Source of the DNA: Oscillospiraceae bacterium
Lineage (GTDB): Bacteria; Bacillota; Clostridia; Oscillospirales; Ruminococcaceae
Reading direction: 5' to 3'
Assembly (NCBI GenBank): GCA_015067375.1
Contig: SVMQ01000002.1
Coordinates: forward strand, 1-23,341
DNA length: 23,341 bases
Position numbers and translations under genes: made by a program. Each line of letters starts with the position of its first letter. Positions within the stretch are counted from its first letter, which is position 1. The notes under the pieces were generated by a model. That model worked only from the letters and a program-made list of their open reading frames with translations, did not search any database and was not told the DNA's origin. Below, one piece after another: positions 1-6,737 of the stretch.

Positions 1-2
1 TT

Positions 3-902
3 AATGCAACTTCGCCATGTTATGCACATACTGATTTTGAGAGTAGTAATGAAGAAAATAATTTATATCAAGAGGTAATTGAGTCTTGTTCTAAAAAAAG
101 CTTAGAGTTTGATGCGGCGCATATAGAACAAGAAATTTGTGATATTTATAATGAGTATTGTTGGTACTATCCTGACAATGTTGATATTATTGATGAGGTA
201 GTATCTATACATTTAAATGATATTAATTTCATTTATTCAATGATTTTTGATTCTGATAATGCGCTTGTGTGTTTTGAAAACTCATTGTATATGGCAACTG
301 CCGAAAATCTATGTGCTACTTATGCAAATGACCCTGTAGGGTATTTCAGCTCAAATCATTATGTTCCAACAGTAACACAAAAAGAAGTTTATTATTGTGG
401 TCCTGCAGCGACAATACAGGCATTTTTAGGGAATGGCGACATATCGTCTTCTGACTATCCAAATGGGTATGATTCTTTACAAATACAACTTGCAGGGGAA
501 ATGGGTACAAATTCAATAGATGGAACTTTTGTATATCAGCTTAAATCGGTACTAAATGAATATTCAGAATACAATTACAGTGAACAAATCTTTACTTCAT
601 ATTCATATTCTGGGTGTATATCATATATCAGAACATCTCTTATGAATGGGAAAACTCCGATTATTTATCTAGCCAATACATCAGCATTAGATTATTATCC
701 ATCTTCGGTGCAACAATCACATTATGTAACAGTTGCAATGTTAGATACGGTACATCAAAAACTGTTAATTGTTGACCCACATTATGACAGCGATTATAAT
801 GGAGAGCACTATATTACATATGATGAGTTATATGAAGCTATGAAAATGGTATCAGTAGCTGAAAATGAGGAGGATGTAACTAATTCATATATAATCGGTT
901 AA
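3..902 (+). CDS. C39-like cysteine peptidase domain protein, 5'-truncated by the window edge
   Basis: The reading frame is open from base 3 to the TAA at 900-902, so the gene begins outside the window and the ATG at 240 is probably internal. About 299 residues are visible. The C-terminal two thirds look like a papain-fold C39_2 domain: a Gln six residues before the Cys in TQKEVYYCGPA (Cys codon 396-398), then a His in QSHYVTV, then an Asp in VDPH, giving a plausible Cys-His-Asp set. The preceding ~100 residues are acidic and not recognised. Such domains are usually secreted peptidases or peptidase-like binding modules; no signal peptide can be judged because the N-terminus is missing. The gene is visibly more AT-rich than most of the window and uses many AAT, TAT and GAT codons, suggesting accessory or transferred DNA. 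The lipoprotein gene follows after 12 nt, so they are probably co-transcribed. The fold call is fairly firm; substrate and activity are unknown. Confidence 0.75.
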   Translation, partial: NATSPCYAHTDFESSNEENNLYQEVIESCSKKSLEFDAAHIEQEICDIYNEYCWYYPDNVDIIDEVVSIHLNDINFIYSMIFDSDNALVCFENSLYMATAENLCATYANDPVGYFSSNHYVPTVTQKEVYYCGPAATIQAFLGNGDISSSDYPNGYDSLQIQLAGEMGTNSIDGTFVYQLKSVLNEYSEYNYSEQIFTSYSYSGCISYIRTSLMNGKTPIIYLANTSALDYYPSSVQQSHYVTVAMLDTVHQKLLIVDPHYDSDYNGEHYITYDELYEAMKMVSVAENEEDVTNSYIIG

Positions 903-914
903 TGGAGGTGTTAT

Positions 915-1514
915 ATGAGAAAAAATGCGATTGGATACTTTGGGGTTGTAGTGGCTGTGGTAATATGTTTTCCAGGCTGTGCAGGCGAAACGGCAAGCAC
1001 GTCAGAGCAGAGCGAGTACGGCTATGCTGTAATATCTCAGTCTGTGGAATTAGGCAACAGCCGATATGCACAGATTGATGTTTATTATGATGACACTTCA
1101 GGCGACGAATACGCTCATTATAAGGGCAGTCATCCTTATGTTGTTATCAAACAGAACAGGACTGGCAGAATTTGTGCTACCTCAAAGATTCCTACAAGTA
1201 TGGTGTCGGAGCGTTCTGTGGCTGCTCCCGAGAGCGCGGAGCTGAAGTGTTTTGACGTAGACGGCAATACTATACTCGCTGTGATGATACCGCTCAGTGA
1301 GGAATACTGCGAGCCGCATTTCTTCCACTATGTCGGAGACGACCAATATGGAATGCACCGCTGTACTGCCATGTTCGGAATGTCATTTGAAAGCGACAGC
1401 CTTGACTGGGCTTCGCTTACCGTGGAAGATGGTGGTCTTTCGGATGCGCTCGGAAATCGTTTTGAGTTCGATTTCAGCGATTATCCTACAAGTGTGAGCC
1501 TTAATTGTAAATAA
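915..1514 (+). CDS. Small predicted lipoprotein of unknown function
   Basis: The protein has 199 aa. Its N-terminus has a positive start (MRKN), a hydrophobic core and then FPGC with Cys at residue 22, so it looks like a lipoprotein signal peptide, although Phe at the -3 position of the lipobox is unusual. The mature part is about 178 residues, polar and acidic, with several Cys residues and no motif I recognise. GGAGG at 904-908 sits 6 nt before the ATG, and the start is only 12 nt after the upstream peptidase-like gene, so the two probably form an operon. A surface partner or substrate-binding role next to the C39-like protein is possible but not shown. Base composition is closer to the rest of the window than that of the upstream gene. 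An intrinsic terminator follows directly. Confidence 0.7.
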   Translation: MRKNAIGYFGVVVAVVICFPGCAGETASTSEQSEYGYAVISQSVELGNSRYAQIDVYYDDTSGDEYAHYKGSHPYVVIKQNRTGRICATSKIPTSMVSERSVAAPESAELKCFDVDGNTILAVMIPLSEEYCEPHFFHYVGDDQYGMHRCTAMFGMSFESDSLDWASLTVEDGGLSDALGNRFEFDFSDYPTSVSLNCK

Positions 1515-1521
1515 TATTAAG

Positions 1522-1550
1522 ATATCGGTGAGCAATCGCCGATATTTTTT
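1522..1550 (+). terminator. Intrinsic terminator after the peptidase-lipoprotein pair
   Basis: A 10-bp stem ATATCGGTGA / TCGCCGATAT (one T-G pair) closes a GCAA tetraloop at 1532-1535 and is followed by a run of T at 1545-1550. It starts 8 nt after the lipoprotein stop codon. Confidence 0.9.
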
Positions 1551-1650
1551 ATGAAAAAGTGAATTCCGTGAAAACTCTTGTTTTCTCACAATTTCGTTTA
1601 TTTTCTGCCGATTTTAAAAAGCTCTCAAAAAATGAAATGAACTTCAAGAA

Positions 1651-1683
1651 AGAGAGAAAAACAGAGAGAAACAGAGAGAAAAC
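1651..1683 (+). repeat. Three short tandem purine repeats upstream of the rplM promoter
   Basis: AGAGAGAAAAAC, AGAGAGAAAC and AGAGAGAAAAC follow each other at 1651-1662, 1663-1672 and 1673-1683, inside a longer almost pure purine stretch (about 1645-1700). The tract ends about 25 nt before the -35 box. It may be simple sequence, or it may help promoter activity as an A-rich upstream element; the sequence cannot decide. Confidence 0.55.
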
Positions 1684-1725
1684 AAAAGAAAATGGGGTAT
1701 ATTTAAAATTTGGGCAAAAAAACTC

Positions 1726-1754
1726 TTGACAAATCCTTTTGAAACGTGTATAAT
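1726..1754 (+). promoter_or_regulatory. Consensus sigma-A promoter of rplM-rpsI
   Basis: TTGACA at 1726-1731 and TATAAT at 1749-1754, both perfect, are separated by 17 nt. Transcription should start near 1761. The gene-free stretch 1515-1846 therefore holds the upstream terminator, the purine repeats, this promoter and the leader. Confidence 0.9.
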
Positions 1755-1760
1755 TATCAA

Positions 1761-1846
1761 TGTTGTGTGGCTTATTGCGCTTGAATTGCGCATTGAAGCC
1801 CGAAAGTATCTTATCGGAAGATCCGAAATATAAGGAGGAAAAAAGT
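1761..1846 (+). promoter_or_regulatory. 5' leader of rplM, candidate L13 autoregulatory leader
   Basis: The predicted transcript has about 86 nt before the rplM start. It can form two hairpins: TGCGC / GCGCA around a 7-nt loop (1776-1792) and TCGGA / TCCGA around AGA (1814-1826). The ribosome binding site GGAGG is at 1834-1838. An L13 leader is a known Rfam motif upstream of rplM in Firmicutes; whether this leader matches that motif needs a covariance-model search. Confidence 0.4.
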
Positions 1847-2275
1847 ATGGCAACATATATGCCCAAGGCTGAAACAGTAGAGCGCAGCTGGTATATTCTC
1901 GATGCTGCTGGACGTCCCCTCGGTCGTGTAGCTGCTATGGCTGCTCACCTGCTCAGAGGCAAGCACAAGGTAACATTCGCTCCCCACTGCGACTGTGGTG
2001 ATCACGTTATCATCATCAACTGCGCTAAGGCAGTTCTCACAGGCAAGAAGCTGGAGAAGAAGTACTACAGATGGCACACAGGCTGGATCGGTCACCTGAA
2101 GGAGATCCGTTACGACACTCTGATGGAGAAGAATCCTGAGAAGGCTATGACACTTGCTGTTAACGGCATGATCCCTGACACCACTATCGGCAGAAAGGCT
2201 ATGACAAGACTTCGCTGCTATGCTGGTGCAGAGCACAAGAACGCGGCTCAGAAGCCCGTTGAGTACAAGTTTTAA
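1847..2275 (+). CDS. rplM: 50S ribosomal protein L13
   Basis: The protein has 142 aa, the normal length for bacterial L13, and is complete. Family marks include SWYILDAAGRPLGRVA near the N-terminus, the K-Y-RWHTGWIG-LKE segment at mid-length, AVNGMIPDTTIGR and the C-terminal EHKNAAQKP. L13 binds 23S rRNA early in 50S assembly. The ATG at 1847 is chosen because GGAGG lies 8 nt upstream; the frame is open further up to 1760, but that stretch is the untranslated leader. rpsI follows after 12 nt in the conserved rplM-rpsI order. Codon use is strongly biased (AAG, CTC, ATC), as expected for a highly expressed gene. Confidence 0.98.
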   Translation: MATYMPKAETVERSWYILDAAGRPLGRVAAMAAHLLRGKHKVTFAPHCDCGDHVIIINCAKAVLTGKKLEKKYYRWHTGWIGHLKEIRYDTLMEKNPEKAMTLAVNGMIPDTTIGRKAMTRLRCYAGAEHKNAAQKPVEYKF

Positions 2276-2287
2276 GGAGGGCTGAAA

Positions 2288-2686
2288 ATGTACGATTCTA
2301 AACCTTACTACTACGGAACAGGTAGAAGAAAGCACTCCGTTGCCAGAGTAAGAGTATATCCCGGCAGCGGCACTATCACAATCAACGGCAGAGGCATCGA
2401 TGACTACTTCGGTCTTGACACTCTCAAGCTCATCGTTCGTCAGCCCCTCACTCTCACAGATACAGTTGAGAAGTTCGACATCGTTTGCACAGTTGCAGGC
2501 GGCGGTGTTACAGGTCAGGCAGGCGCTATCCGTCACGGTATCTCCAGAGCTCTGCTCCAGTACTCTGACGAGCTGCGTCCCGTTCTCAAGAAGGCTGGCT
2601 TCCTGACTCGTGACCCCAGAATGAAGGAGAGAAAGAAGTACGGTCTCAAGGCTGCACGTCGCGCTCCCCAGTTCTCCAAGAGATAA
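2288..2686 (+). CDS. rpsI: 30S ribosomal protein S9
   Basis: The protein has 132 aa, the usual length for S9. It starts with the typical [14 protein letters not shown] segment, has [19 protein letters not shown] at mid-length and ends with the basic tail RAPQFSKR; in known ribosomes this tail reaches the P-site tRNA anticodon loop. GGAGG at 2276-2280 follows the rplM stop codon directly and lies 7 nt before the ATG, so the two ribosomal genes are tightly coupled and share the promoter at 1726-1754. A strong terminator follows at 2774. Nothing is unusual apart from an uncommonly long 87-nt spacer before that terminator. Confidence 0.98.
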   Translation: MYDSKPYYYGTGRRKHSVARVRVYPGSGTITINGRGIDDYFGLDTLKLIVRQPLTLTDTVEKFDIVCTVAGGGVTGQAGAIRHGISRALLQYSDELRPVLKKAGFLTRDPRMKERKKYGLKAARRAPQFSKR

Positions 2687-2773
2687 TTTCAGCCCTTACA
2701 AACCTCGTATTTATGCGGTTTGGGGCATACAAAAACAGGAAAATGTCATTTTTCAGTCATTATTTCAAGGACA

Positions 2774-2807
2774 GATCCCGTTGTTGCAAAACAACGGGAT
2801 CTTTTGT
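2774..2807 (+). terminator. Intrinsic terminator of the rplM-rpsI operon
   Basis: A perfect 12-bp stem GATCCCGTTGTT / AACAACGGGATC closes a GCAA tetraloop (2786-2789) and is followed by TTTTGT. Confidence 0.92.
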
Positions 2808-2818
2808 ATCATCTTGTA

Positions 2819-2929
2819 TTATGTAAGTTTAGCGATATTAGATCCGCGACCTTCATCTTTGAGCATTTTGCACATCTGCATAGATGAGGTATGCCTTATG
2901 TCACAGTCCTGAATGCTCAGACATGATGT
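2819..2929 (-). pseudogene. Possible remnant of a reading frame downstream of the 386-aa gene
   Basis: On the minus strand a frame without a good start runs for 36 residues to a TAA at 2819-2821 and ends in a charged helical stretch (MCKMLKDEGRGSNIAKLT). Its tail vaguely recalls the Lys/Glu/Gly-rich C-termini of Rpn-type nuclease/transposase-like proteins in Clostridia. No ribosome binding site or full domain is seen, so this may be chance. The rest of 2806-2967 holds nothing I recognise. Confidence 0.15.
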
Positions 2930-2967
2930 TCAGATCGACACCGCTAATGGGTAGAAGCGTAGCGTGA

Positions 2968-4128
2968 TCATAAGTCATAATCGTCAGGATCCAAAAGCAT
3001 ATCAGGTGAATCAAATCCGTGTGAAGTCCAACTTTGATTATATTTCTCGATATATTTACCTTTGGTCTTATCATGCTTATAAACGTACCATATTGCGCTT
3101 CCCTTGCGATTTTCAAGAGGTATTATGCTGACCTTAATATCAAGAAATTTACGCTTGTTGCCGCTTGCAAAAAAGCGCACTCCGAATTGCTCTTTGAATT
3201 CCAGAGCGTTCATTATCTCCCATGGCAATGACTGATTGACCGCCTTTGGGATGACGAAATCCTTATCCTCCCAATAAAGTACGGTCTCGCCGTTGGTTGC
3301 TTTAACTTTTTTCGGAGTTATAGGAATCGCCTTGCGGATTCCGATTCCGTAATTAGCTTCGAATGTGGCTCTTTCGATCGTTACTTCGTCATTTTCAAAA
3401 ATACCGCCCCAGAACATGACCGCTATGCCCTTTGAGCTGCCGCCTTTATTATTGACAAATACGACCGTGTTTTCTTCCGCGCTGCAAGGGCGACCTGAAG
3501 CTATATGCATCTTCAGAACAGGCGGCCCTTTTTCCGTGCCATTTGGCAAAGAAAAATACAGTTTTCTCAGATTTTCATCTTGCTGAAGATGAGCGTCGTC
3601 AGGTCGTAAAGCACATTGAGCAGTATCCATTCCCAGAAAAGCGGCAGCTCCATAAAAAACATCTTCGGCAAATACATTTTTATCCTTAACCACAGAGCTG
3701 AATTTTTCATAATCGCTTACAACGCTTTTCCAAGGTGCAATACTTGTACAGCGGGGGTACTTTTCACCATAAAGGTCGCCTGAATTTATCCAGCCATCAA
3801 TGTGTTTTTCGGTATTAATAAGATTCATCATAAGATAATCACTATCTAAGCACATTGCCGCAATAACATCTGTGCCAAACTTCTCTGAAAAAGGAACTGC
3901 CGCGGCTTTTGTGCTTTCAGCGTCAGAAAAATTATAACAGTCAGATGCAACCGATACCCATTGGCTGTTTTCGGGACTGTATATGCATAAGCATATCTCA
4001 GATCCTTCTTCACTTTGAAGCTCGTTATAGCCCTTTGATTTCATTTCCTCTTTAAGCATATCAATAAGACCTTCAATGCTGAATTTGTTATTCTTTTTTA
4101 TGTGAATATTAGAAAAAGACGATCCCAT
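2968..4128 (-). CDS. Uncharacterised 386-aa protein
   Basis: I do not recognise a named family. The start ATG at 4128 has GAGGG about 8 nt upstream. The protein has no signal peptide or membrane segment and is probably cytoplasmic. The first ~150 residues begin MGSSFSNIHIKK and contain SPENSQWVSV followed later by DSDYLMMNLIN, a layout I associate loosely with a widespread family of hypothetical proteins sharing the MGSSF(S/T)N start; this is an impression. The middle has a PNGTEKGPPVLKMHIASGR segment and a Gly-rich NNKGGSSKGIAVMFWGG turn; the tail is very acidic (SPDMLLDPDDYDL). The gene is moderately more AT-rich than its neighbours. It sits alone after a terminator at 4228-4254, so it likely has its own promoter. 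An immunity or stress role cannot be argued from the sequence. Confidence 0.7.
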   Translation of the reverse strand: MGSSFSNIHIKKNNKFSIEGLIDMLKEEMKSKGYNELQSEEGSEICLCIYSPENSQWVSVASDCYNFSDAESTKAAAVPFSEKFGTDVIAAMCLDSDYLMMNLINTEKHIDGWINSGDLYGEKYPRCTSIAPWKSVVSDYEKFSSVVKDKNVFAEDVFYGAAAFLGMDTAQCALRPDDAHLQQDENLRKLYFSLPNGTEKGPPVLKMHIASGRPCSAEENTVVFVNNKGGSSKGIAVMFWGGIFENDEVTIERATFEANYGIGIRKAIPITPKKVKATNGETVLYWEDKDFVIPKAVNQSLPWEIMNALEFKEQFGVRFFASGNKRKFLDIKVSIIPLENRKGSAIWYVYKHDKTKGKYIEKYNQSWTSHGFDSPDMLLDPDDYDL

Positions 4129-4171
4129 TTTCGTTACCCTCGTATATTATTCAAATTTATTGATTGCATTT

Positions 4172-4200
4172 AATATAAGTGCTGTCGTGACTATATAGTC
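4172..4200 (-). promoter_or_regulatory. Possible promoter with a 12-bp palindrome before the 386-aa gene
   Basis: On the minus strand TATATT (4172-4177) could be a -10 box about 45 nt before the ATG at 4128. At the -35 distance lies a perfect palindrome GACTATATAGTC (4189-4200) rather than a good -35 box, as might be expected for an activator or repressor site. This is weak evidence. Confidence 0.25.
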
Positions 4201-4227
4201 GTATTCCGGGGCTTCTGTGCAAAATGA

Positions 4228-4254
4228 TACAGCTCCCGTTTTAAGGGAGCTGTA
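4228..4254 (-). terminator. Hairpin terminator after the RNHCP gene
   Basis: A perfect 10-bp stem TACAGCTCCC / GGGAGCTGTA surrounds a 7-nt loop, 10 nt beyond the RNHCP stop codon. On the minus strand it is followed by ATCATTTTGC, a weak T tract. Confidence 0.75.
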
Positions 4255-4264
4255 ACCTGTTGCG

Positions 4265-4612
4265 TCAATCGATATCGCCCATACGGTCGATATATTCTAT
4301 CGGGAATGGCGGAGCCGCCAAAGGCTTTGCTGCGATGCTCATGAGCTTCAGCGCACTGTCATCCGCAGCGATGCGATTAGAACTAAGCGCGCCGCAGACA
4401 CGGCAGCGATGGATGATCGCCCATTCTCCGTTTTTGCGCACCCAGACCGCCACGGCTTCCATTATTCCGCCGCATTCAGCGGCGCGGTCGCCCGGGGTTT
4501 CGTCTAAGTGCAGACTGCACAGGCACTTCGGGCAGTGGTTGCGATTTCGTGTTCCTCCGCCGTCATACGGCACAGAAGCGCCGCAAGCCTTGCAGATAAA
4601 TGTATCGTTCAA
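4265..4612 (-). CDS. RNHCP-domain zinc-ribbon-like protein
   Basis: The protein has 115 aa and contains the motif that names the RNHCP domain: TRNRNHCPKCLCSLHLD near residues 21-38. Cys pairs at residues 7/10 (CKAC), 28/31 (CPKC) and further on (RCRVCGALSSNRIAADD) suggest bound zinc. The molecular role of the family is not established to my knowledge. Translation very probably starts at a TTG (4610-4612): AGGGAGG lies 7 nt upstream and no ATG is near. The gene lies 138 nt downstream of hpf with no clear promoter between them, so it may be read from the hpf transcript. The segment between them can fold in alternative ways, one of which pairs with this gene's Shine-Dalgarno sequence. Confidence 0.85.
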   Translation of the reverse strand: MNDTFICKACGASVPYDGGGTRNRNHCPKCLCSLHLDETPGDRAAECGGIMEAVAVWVRKNGEWAIIHRCRVCGALSSNRIAADDSALKLMSIAAKPLAAPPFPIEYIDRMGDID

Positions 4613-4619
4613 TTAAAGT

Positions 4620-4697
4620 CCTCCCTGAAAAAATGCGAACTTCGCGGGAGGTGATGCACAGATGATTTGCGCAGCCTCCCGGCTTACGCTATCACCT
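4620..4697 (-). promoter_or_regulatory. Structured RNA segment between hpf and the RNHCP gene, with competing pairings
   Basis: Read on the minus strand, five elements occur in order: AGGTGAT (4697-4691), CGGGAGG (4681-4675), ATCACCTCCC (4655-4646), a small GCGA-AGT-TCGC hairpin followed by A and T6 (4628-4633), and the RNHCP Shine-Dalgarno AGGGAGG (4626-4620). The central ATCACCTCCC can pair with the first element (7 bp), with the second (7 bp plus an inner TGCGCA / TGTGCA stem of 6 bp), or with the Shine-Dalgarno itself (6 GC-rich bp). The second pairing looks strongest and would leave the Shine-Dalgarno free. The T6 run might also make part of this a terminator for hpf. The pairings are seen; the function is inferred. 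Confidence 0.45.
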
Positions 4698-4750
4698 TTT
4701 TAGTCATAAAGATCAAACAAAGTCCTTTCCGCGCATCGTGCGCTGTAAGA

Positions 4751-5269
4751 TCAGTTTTCGGGAACGAGGACGGAGTAGTTGCCCTCTTCTCTGCGATAAA
4801 CGACATTTACAAGACCTGTTTCGGCATTCTTGAACATGAAGAAAGTATGACCCAGCAGGTTCATCTGCAGGATAGCCTCATCAACGGTCATAGGCTTGAG
4901 CGCGAAGGTCTTGTAACGAATAACCTCGTACTCCTGCTCCTCAGCCTCAGGCTCCAGCCCTGCAAACGCACCTGCGCGCAGGCTCTTTTCAACCTTTGTC
5001 TTCTGCTTTCTTATCTGACGGATAATGCGGTCGATAGTAACATCCAGAGCGTCGTTCTTGTCCTTTGCCGACTGCTCTGCACGATATATAATTCCGTTAT
5101 ATTTTACAGTCAACTCAAGAATGATCTGCTCACGGCGTTCAGCGAGGGTAATCTTTGCCTCTGCCTCGTCAGGGAAGAAGCGGTCGAGCTTTGCGCTCAG
5201 CTTCTGCTCTGCATAATCTGTAAATGCCTGAGAAATATCGAGTTTTTTAGCTGCAATTGTAACTTTCAT
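4751..5269 (-). CDS. hpf: Ribosome hibernation promoting factor, long form
   Basis: The protein has 172 aa and the two-domain build of long HPF: an N-terminal S30AE domain (about 1-100, starting MKVTIAAKKLDISQAFTDYA, with basic residues in the helix near RIIRQIRKQKTKVEKSLR) and a C-terminal dimerisation domain (about 115-172, with EVIRYKTFALKPMTVDEAILQM and the GHTFFMF segment). Long HPF binds the 30S subunit at the mRNA and tRNA sites and joins two 70S ribosomes into inactive 100S dimers in stationary phase or starvation. The ATG at 5269 has GAGAGGA about 8 nt upstream. A promoter lies at 5336-5364, and the leader of about 60 nt can form two small hairpins (around 5294-5308 and 5312-5327). 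The RNHCP gene lies downstream. Confidence 0.95.
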   Translation of the reverse strand: MKVTIAAKKLDISQAFTDYAEQKLSAKLDRFFPDEAEAKITLAERREQIILELTVKYNGIIYRAEQSAKDKNDALDVTIDRIIRQIRKQKTKVEKSLRAGAFAGLEPEAEEQEYEVIRYKTFALKPMTVDEAILQMNLLGHTFFMFKNAETGLVNVVYRREEGNYSVLVPEN

Positions 5270-5335
5270 AAAATCATCCTCTCGAGATTAATTGCGGATG
5301 CTCTCCGCACAGGGAGCCATGCTTCCCATGTCAAC

Positions 5336-5364
5336 ATTGTATCATATTTATCCGAAATATACAA
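5336..5364 (-). promoter_or_regulatory. Promoter of hpf
   Basis: On the minus strand TTGTAT (5364-5359) and TACAAT (5341-5336) are 17 nt apart, and the -10 is extended (TGATACAAT). The weak -35 is compensated by the extended -10. Confidence 0.65.
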
Positions 5365-5550
5365 GTGTTTTTTGTAATTTCTTTGCTATTTCAACATTTT
5401 GCACAAAGCTTTCGACCATAATTTGATAATGAACAAAAAAATATCGTCATTTTCAACAACTATATCATATCGGCTTGCCAATAAACGTCCCCTGGTTTTG
5501 TACACTTCCTTTTGCCTTAAATTGCTGTGAGCCGCAAAGGAGCGTTTTGC

Positions 5551-5579
5551 TTGACTTATTTACTTAATTGTGGTATTAT
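5551..5579 (+). promoter_or_regulatory. Promoter of the manC-gmd-rmd operon
   Basis: TTGACT (5551-5556) and TATTAT (5574-5579) are 17 nt apart with an extended -10 (TGGTATTAT). Transcription should start near 5586, leaving a leader of about 60 nt. The gene-free stretch 5270-5645 holds this promoter and the divergent hpf promoter; 5370-5545 is AT-rich and shows nothing else I recognise. Confidence 0.8.
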
Positions 5580-5645
5580 TAGTTTAGTTATCTGCACGTT
5601 GTGCATTATGGTATACGATCTATTATGAAGTTTTCGGAGGAAATG

Positions 5646-6722
5646 ATGAAAACAGCAGCAGTAATAATGGCAGGCGGCAAGGGTGAGCGCTTCTGGCCTC
5701 AGAGCCGTGCAGACCGCCCTAAGCAATTCCTGTCACTGACCCGTGACGGAGAAACGATGATACAAAAGACCGTCAACCGTCTTTCTTCACTGGTAGATAA
5801 AGACGACATATATATCGTCACAAACGCGAGATACCTTCCGCTGGTGCGTGAACAGCTTCCTGATATCCCTGATGAAAATGTGATAGCAGAGCCTGCTTCC
5901 CGCAATACCGCGCCCTGCATCGGTCTGGCGGCTGAGATCATCAGAAAGCGCTGCGGCGAGGACACCGCGATGCTTGTGCTGCCTTCGGATCATCTGATAC
6001 GCTTCAATGCGATGTTTGTTGATACTCTGAGGCGCGCGGTCAAGGTAGCAGAGCATGAGGAGAATCTCGTGACCATCGGGATCACACCGACCTATCCCGA
6101 AACGGGTTATGGATATATCAACATATCCACGGGCGAAACCGCATACTCGGGTGCTTACAAGGTAATTCGTTTCTACGAAAAGCCTGATATAGAGCGCGCA
6201 AAGCAGTATGTCAGCTCAGGTGAATATCTTTGGAACAGCGGTATGTTCGTCTGGAAGGTATCATCTATCCTTGCAAAGCTGAAAAGATATCTGCCCGATA
6301 TGTTCGGCGGACTTGAAAGGATCGCTGATACATACGGCACAGACAGCTATATACAGACGCTGGAAGAGGTCTTTCCTAATCTTGAGGCTGTGTCTATCGA
6401 CATTGGTATAATGGAACGCGCCGACGATATCTACACCATCCCGGGAAACTTTGGCTGGGACGATGTTGGAAGCTGGCTGTCGCTGGAGCGTTTCAATCCC
6501 ACGAATGAATATGGCAATATGGTGAAGGGCGACATCATCAGCATAGATACCCATAACTCCATAATCGTCGGCGGAAACAAACTGGTGGCGACTGTCGGCG
6601 TGGAAGATCTCATCATAGTTGATTCTGATGATGCTATCCTCATTTGCGCGAAAGACAGTGCGCAGGATGTAAAGCACGTTATCGAAAATCTAAAGACCTG
6701 CAATCGGTTTGAACTTGTATAA
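5646..6722 (+). CDS. manC: Mannose-1-phosphate guanylyltransferase
   Basis: The 358-aa protein is the short, single-domain form that makes GDP-mannose from mannose 1-phosphate and GTP; it lacks the isomerase domain of bifunctional ManC/AlgA. The nucleotide-binding signature AVIMAGGKGERFWPQSR is followed by RPKQFL at residues 24-29. Further marks are EPASRNTAPCIGLAA, VLPSDHLI, the FYEKPD segment, NSGMFVWK and FGWDDVGSW, all typical of the family. The frame is open up to 5601, but GGAGG at 5636-5640 points to the ATG at 5646. gmd follows 15 nt after the stop codon. The product is the substrate of Gmd, so the three genes form one pathway operon. Confidence 0.95.
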   Translation: MKTAAVIMAGGKGERFWPQSRADRPKQFLSLTRDGETMIQKTVNRLSSLVDKDDIYIVTNARYLPLVREQLPDIPDENVIAEPASRNTAPCIGLAAEIIRKRCGEDTAMLVLPSDHLIRFNAMFVDTLRRAVKVAEHEENLVTIGITPTYPETGYGYINISTGETAYSGAYKVIRFYEKPDIERAKQYVSSGEYLWNSGMFVWKVSSILAKLKRYLPDMFGGLERIADTYGTDSYIQTLEEVFPNLEAVSIDIGIMERADDIYTIPGNFGWDDVGSWLSLERFNPTNEYGNMVKGDIISIDTHNSIIVGGNKLVATVGVEDLIIVDSDDAILICAKDSAQDVKHVIENLKTCNRFELV

Positions 6723-6737
6723 ATGAGGGAGAGTATT

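Noticed and set aside
1565-1590. Hairpin GAAAAC / GTTTTC after the lipoprotein terminator
   Set aside because: The stem is short and AT-rich with no T tail or neighbouring gene that would need it.
5270-5645. Riboswitch between hpf and manC
   Set aside because: Only two divergent promoters and small hairpins are seen; no conserved aptamer core was recognised.
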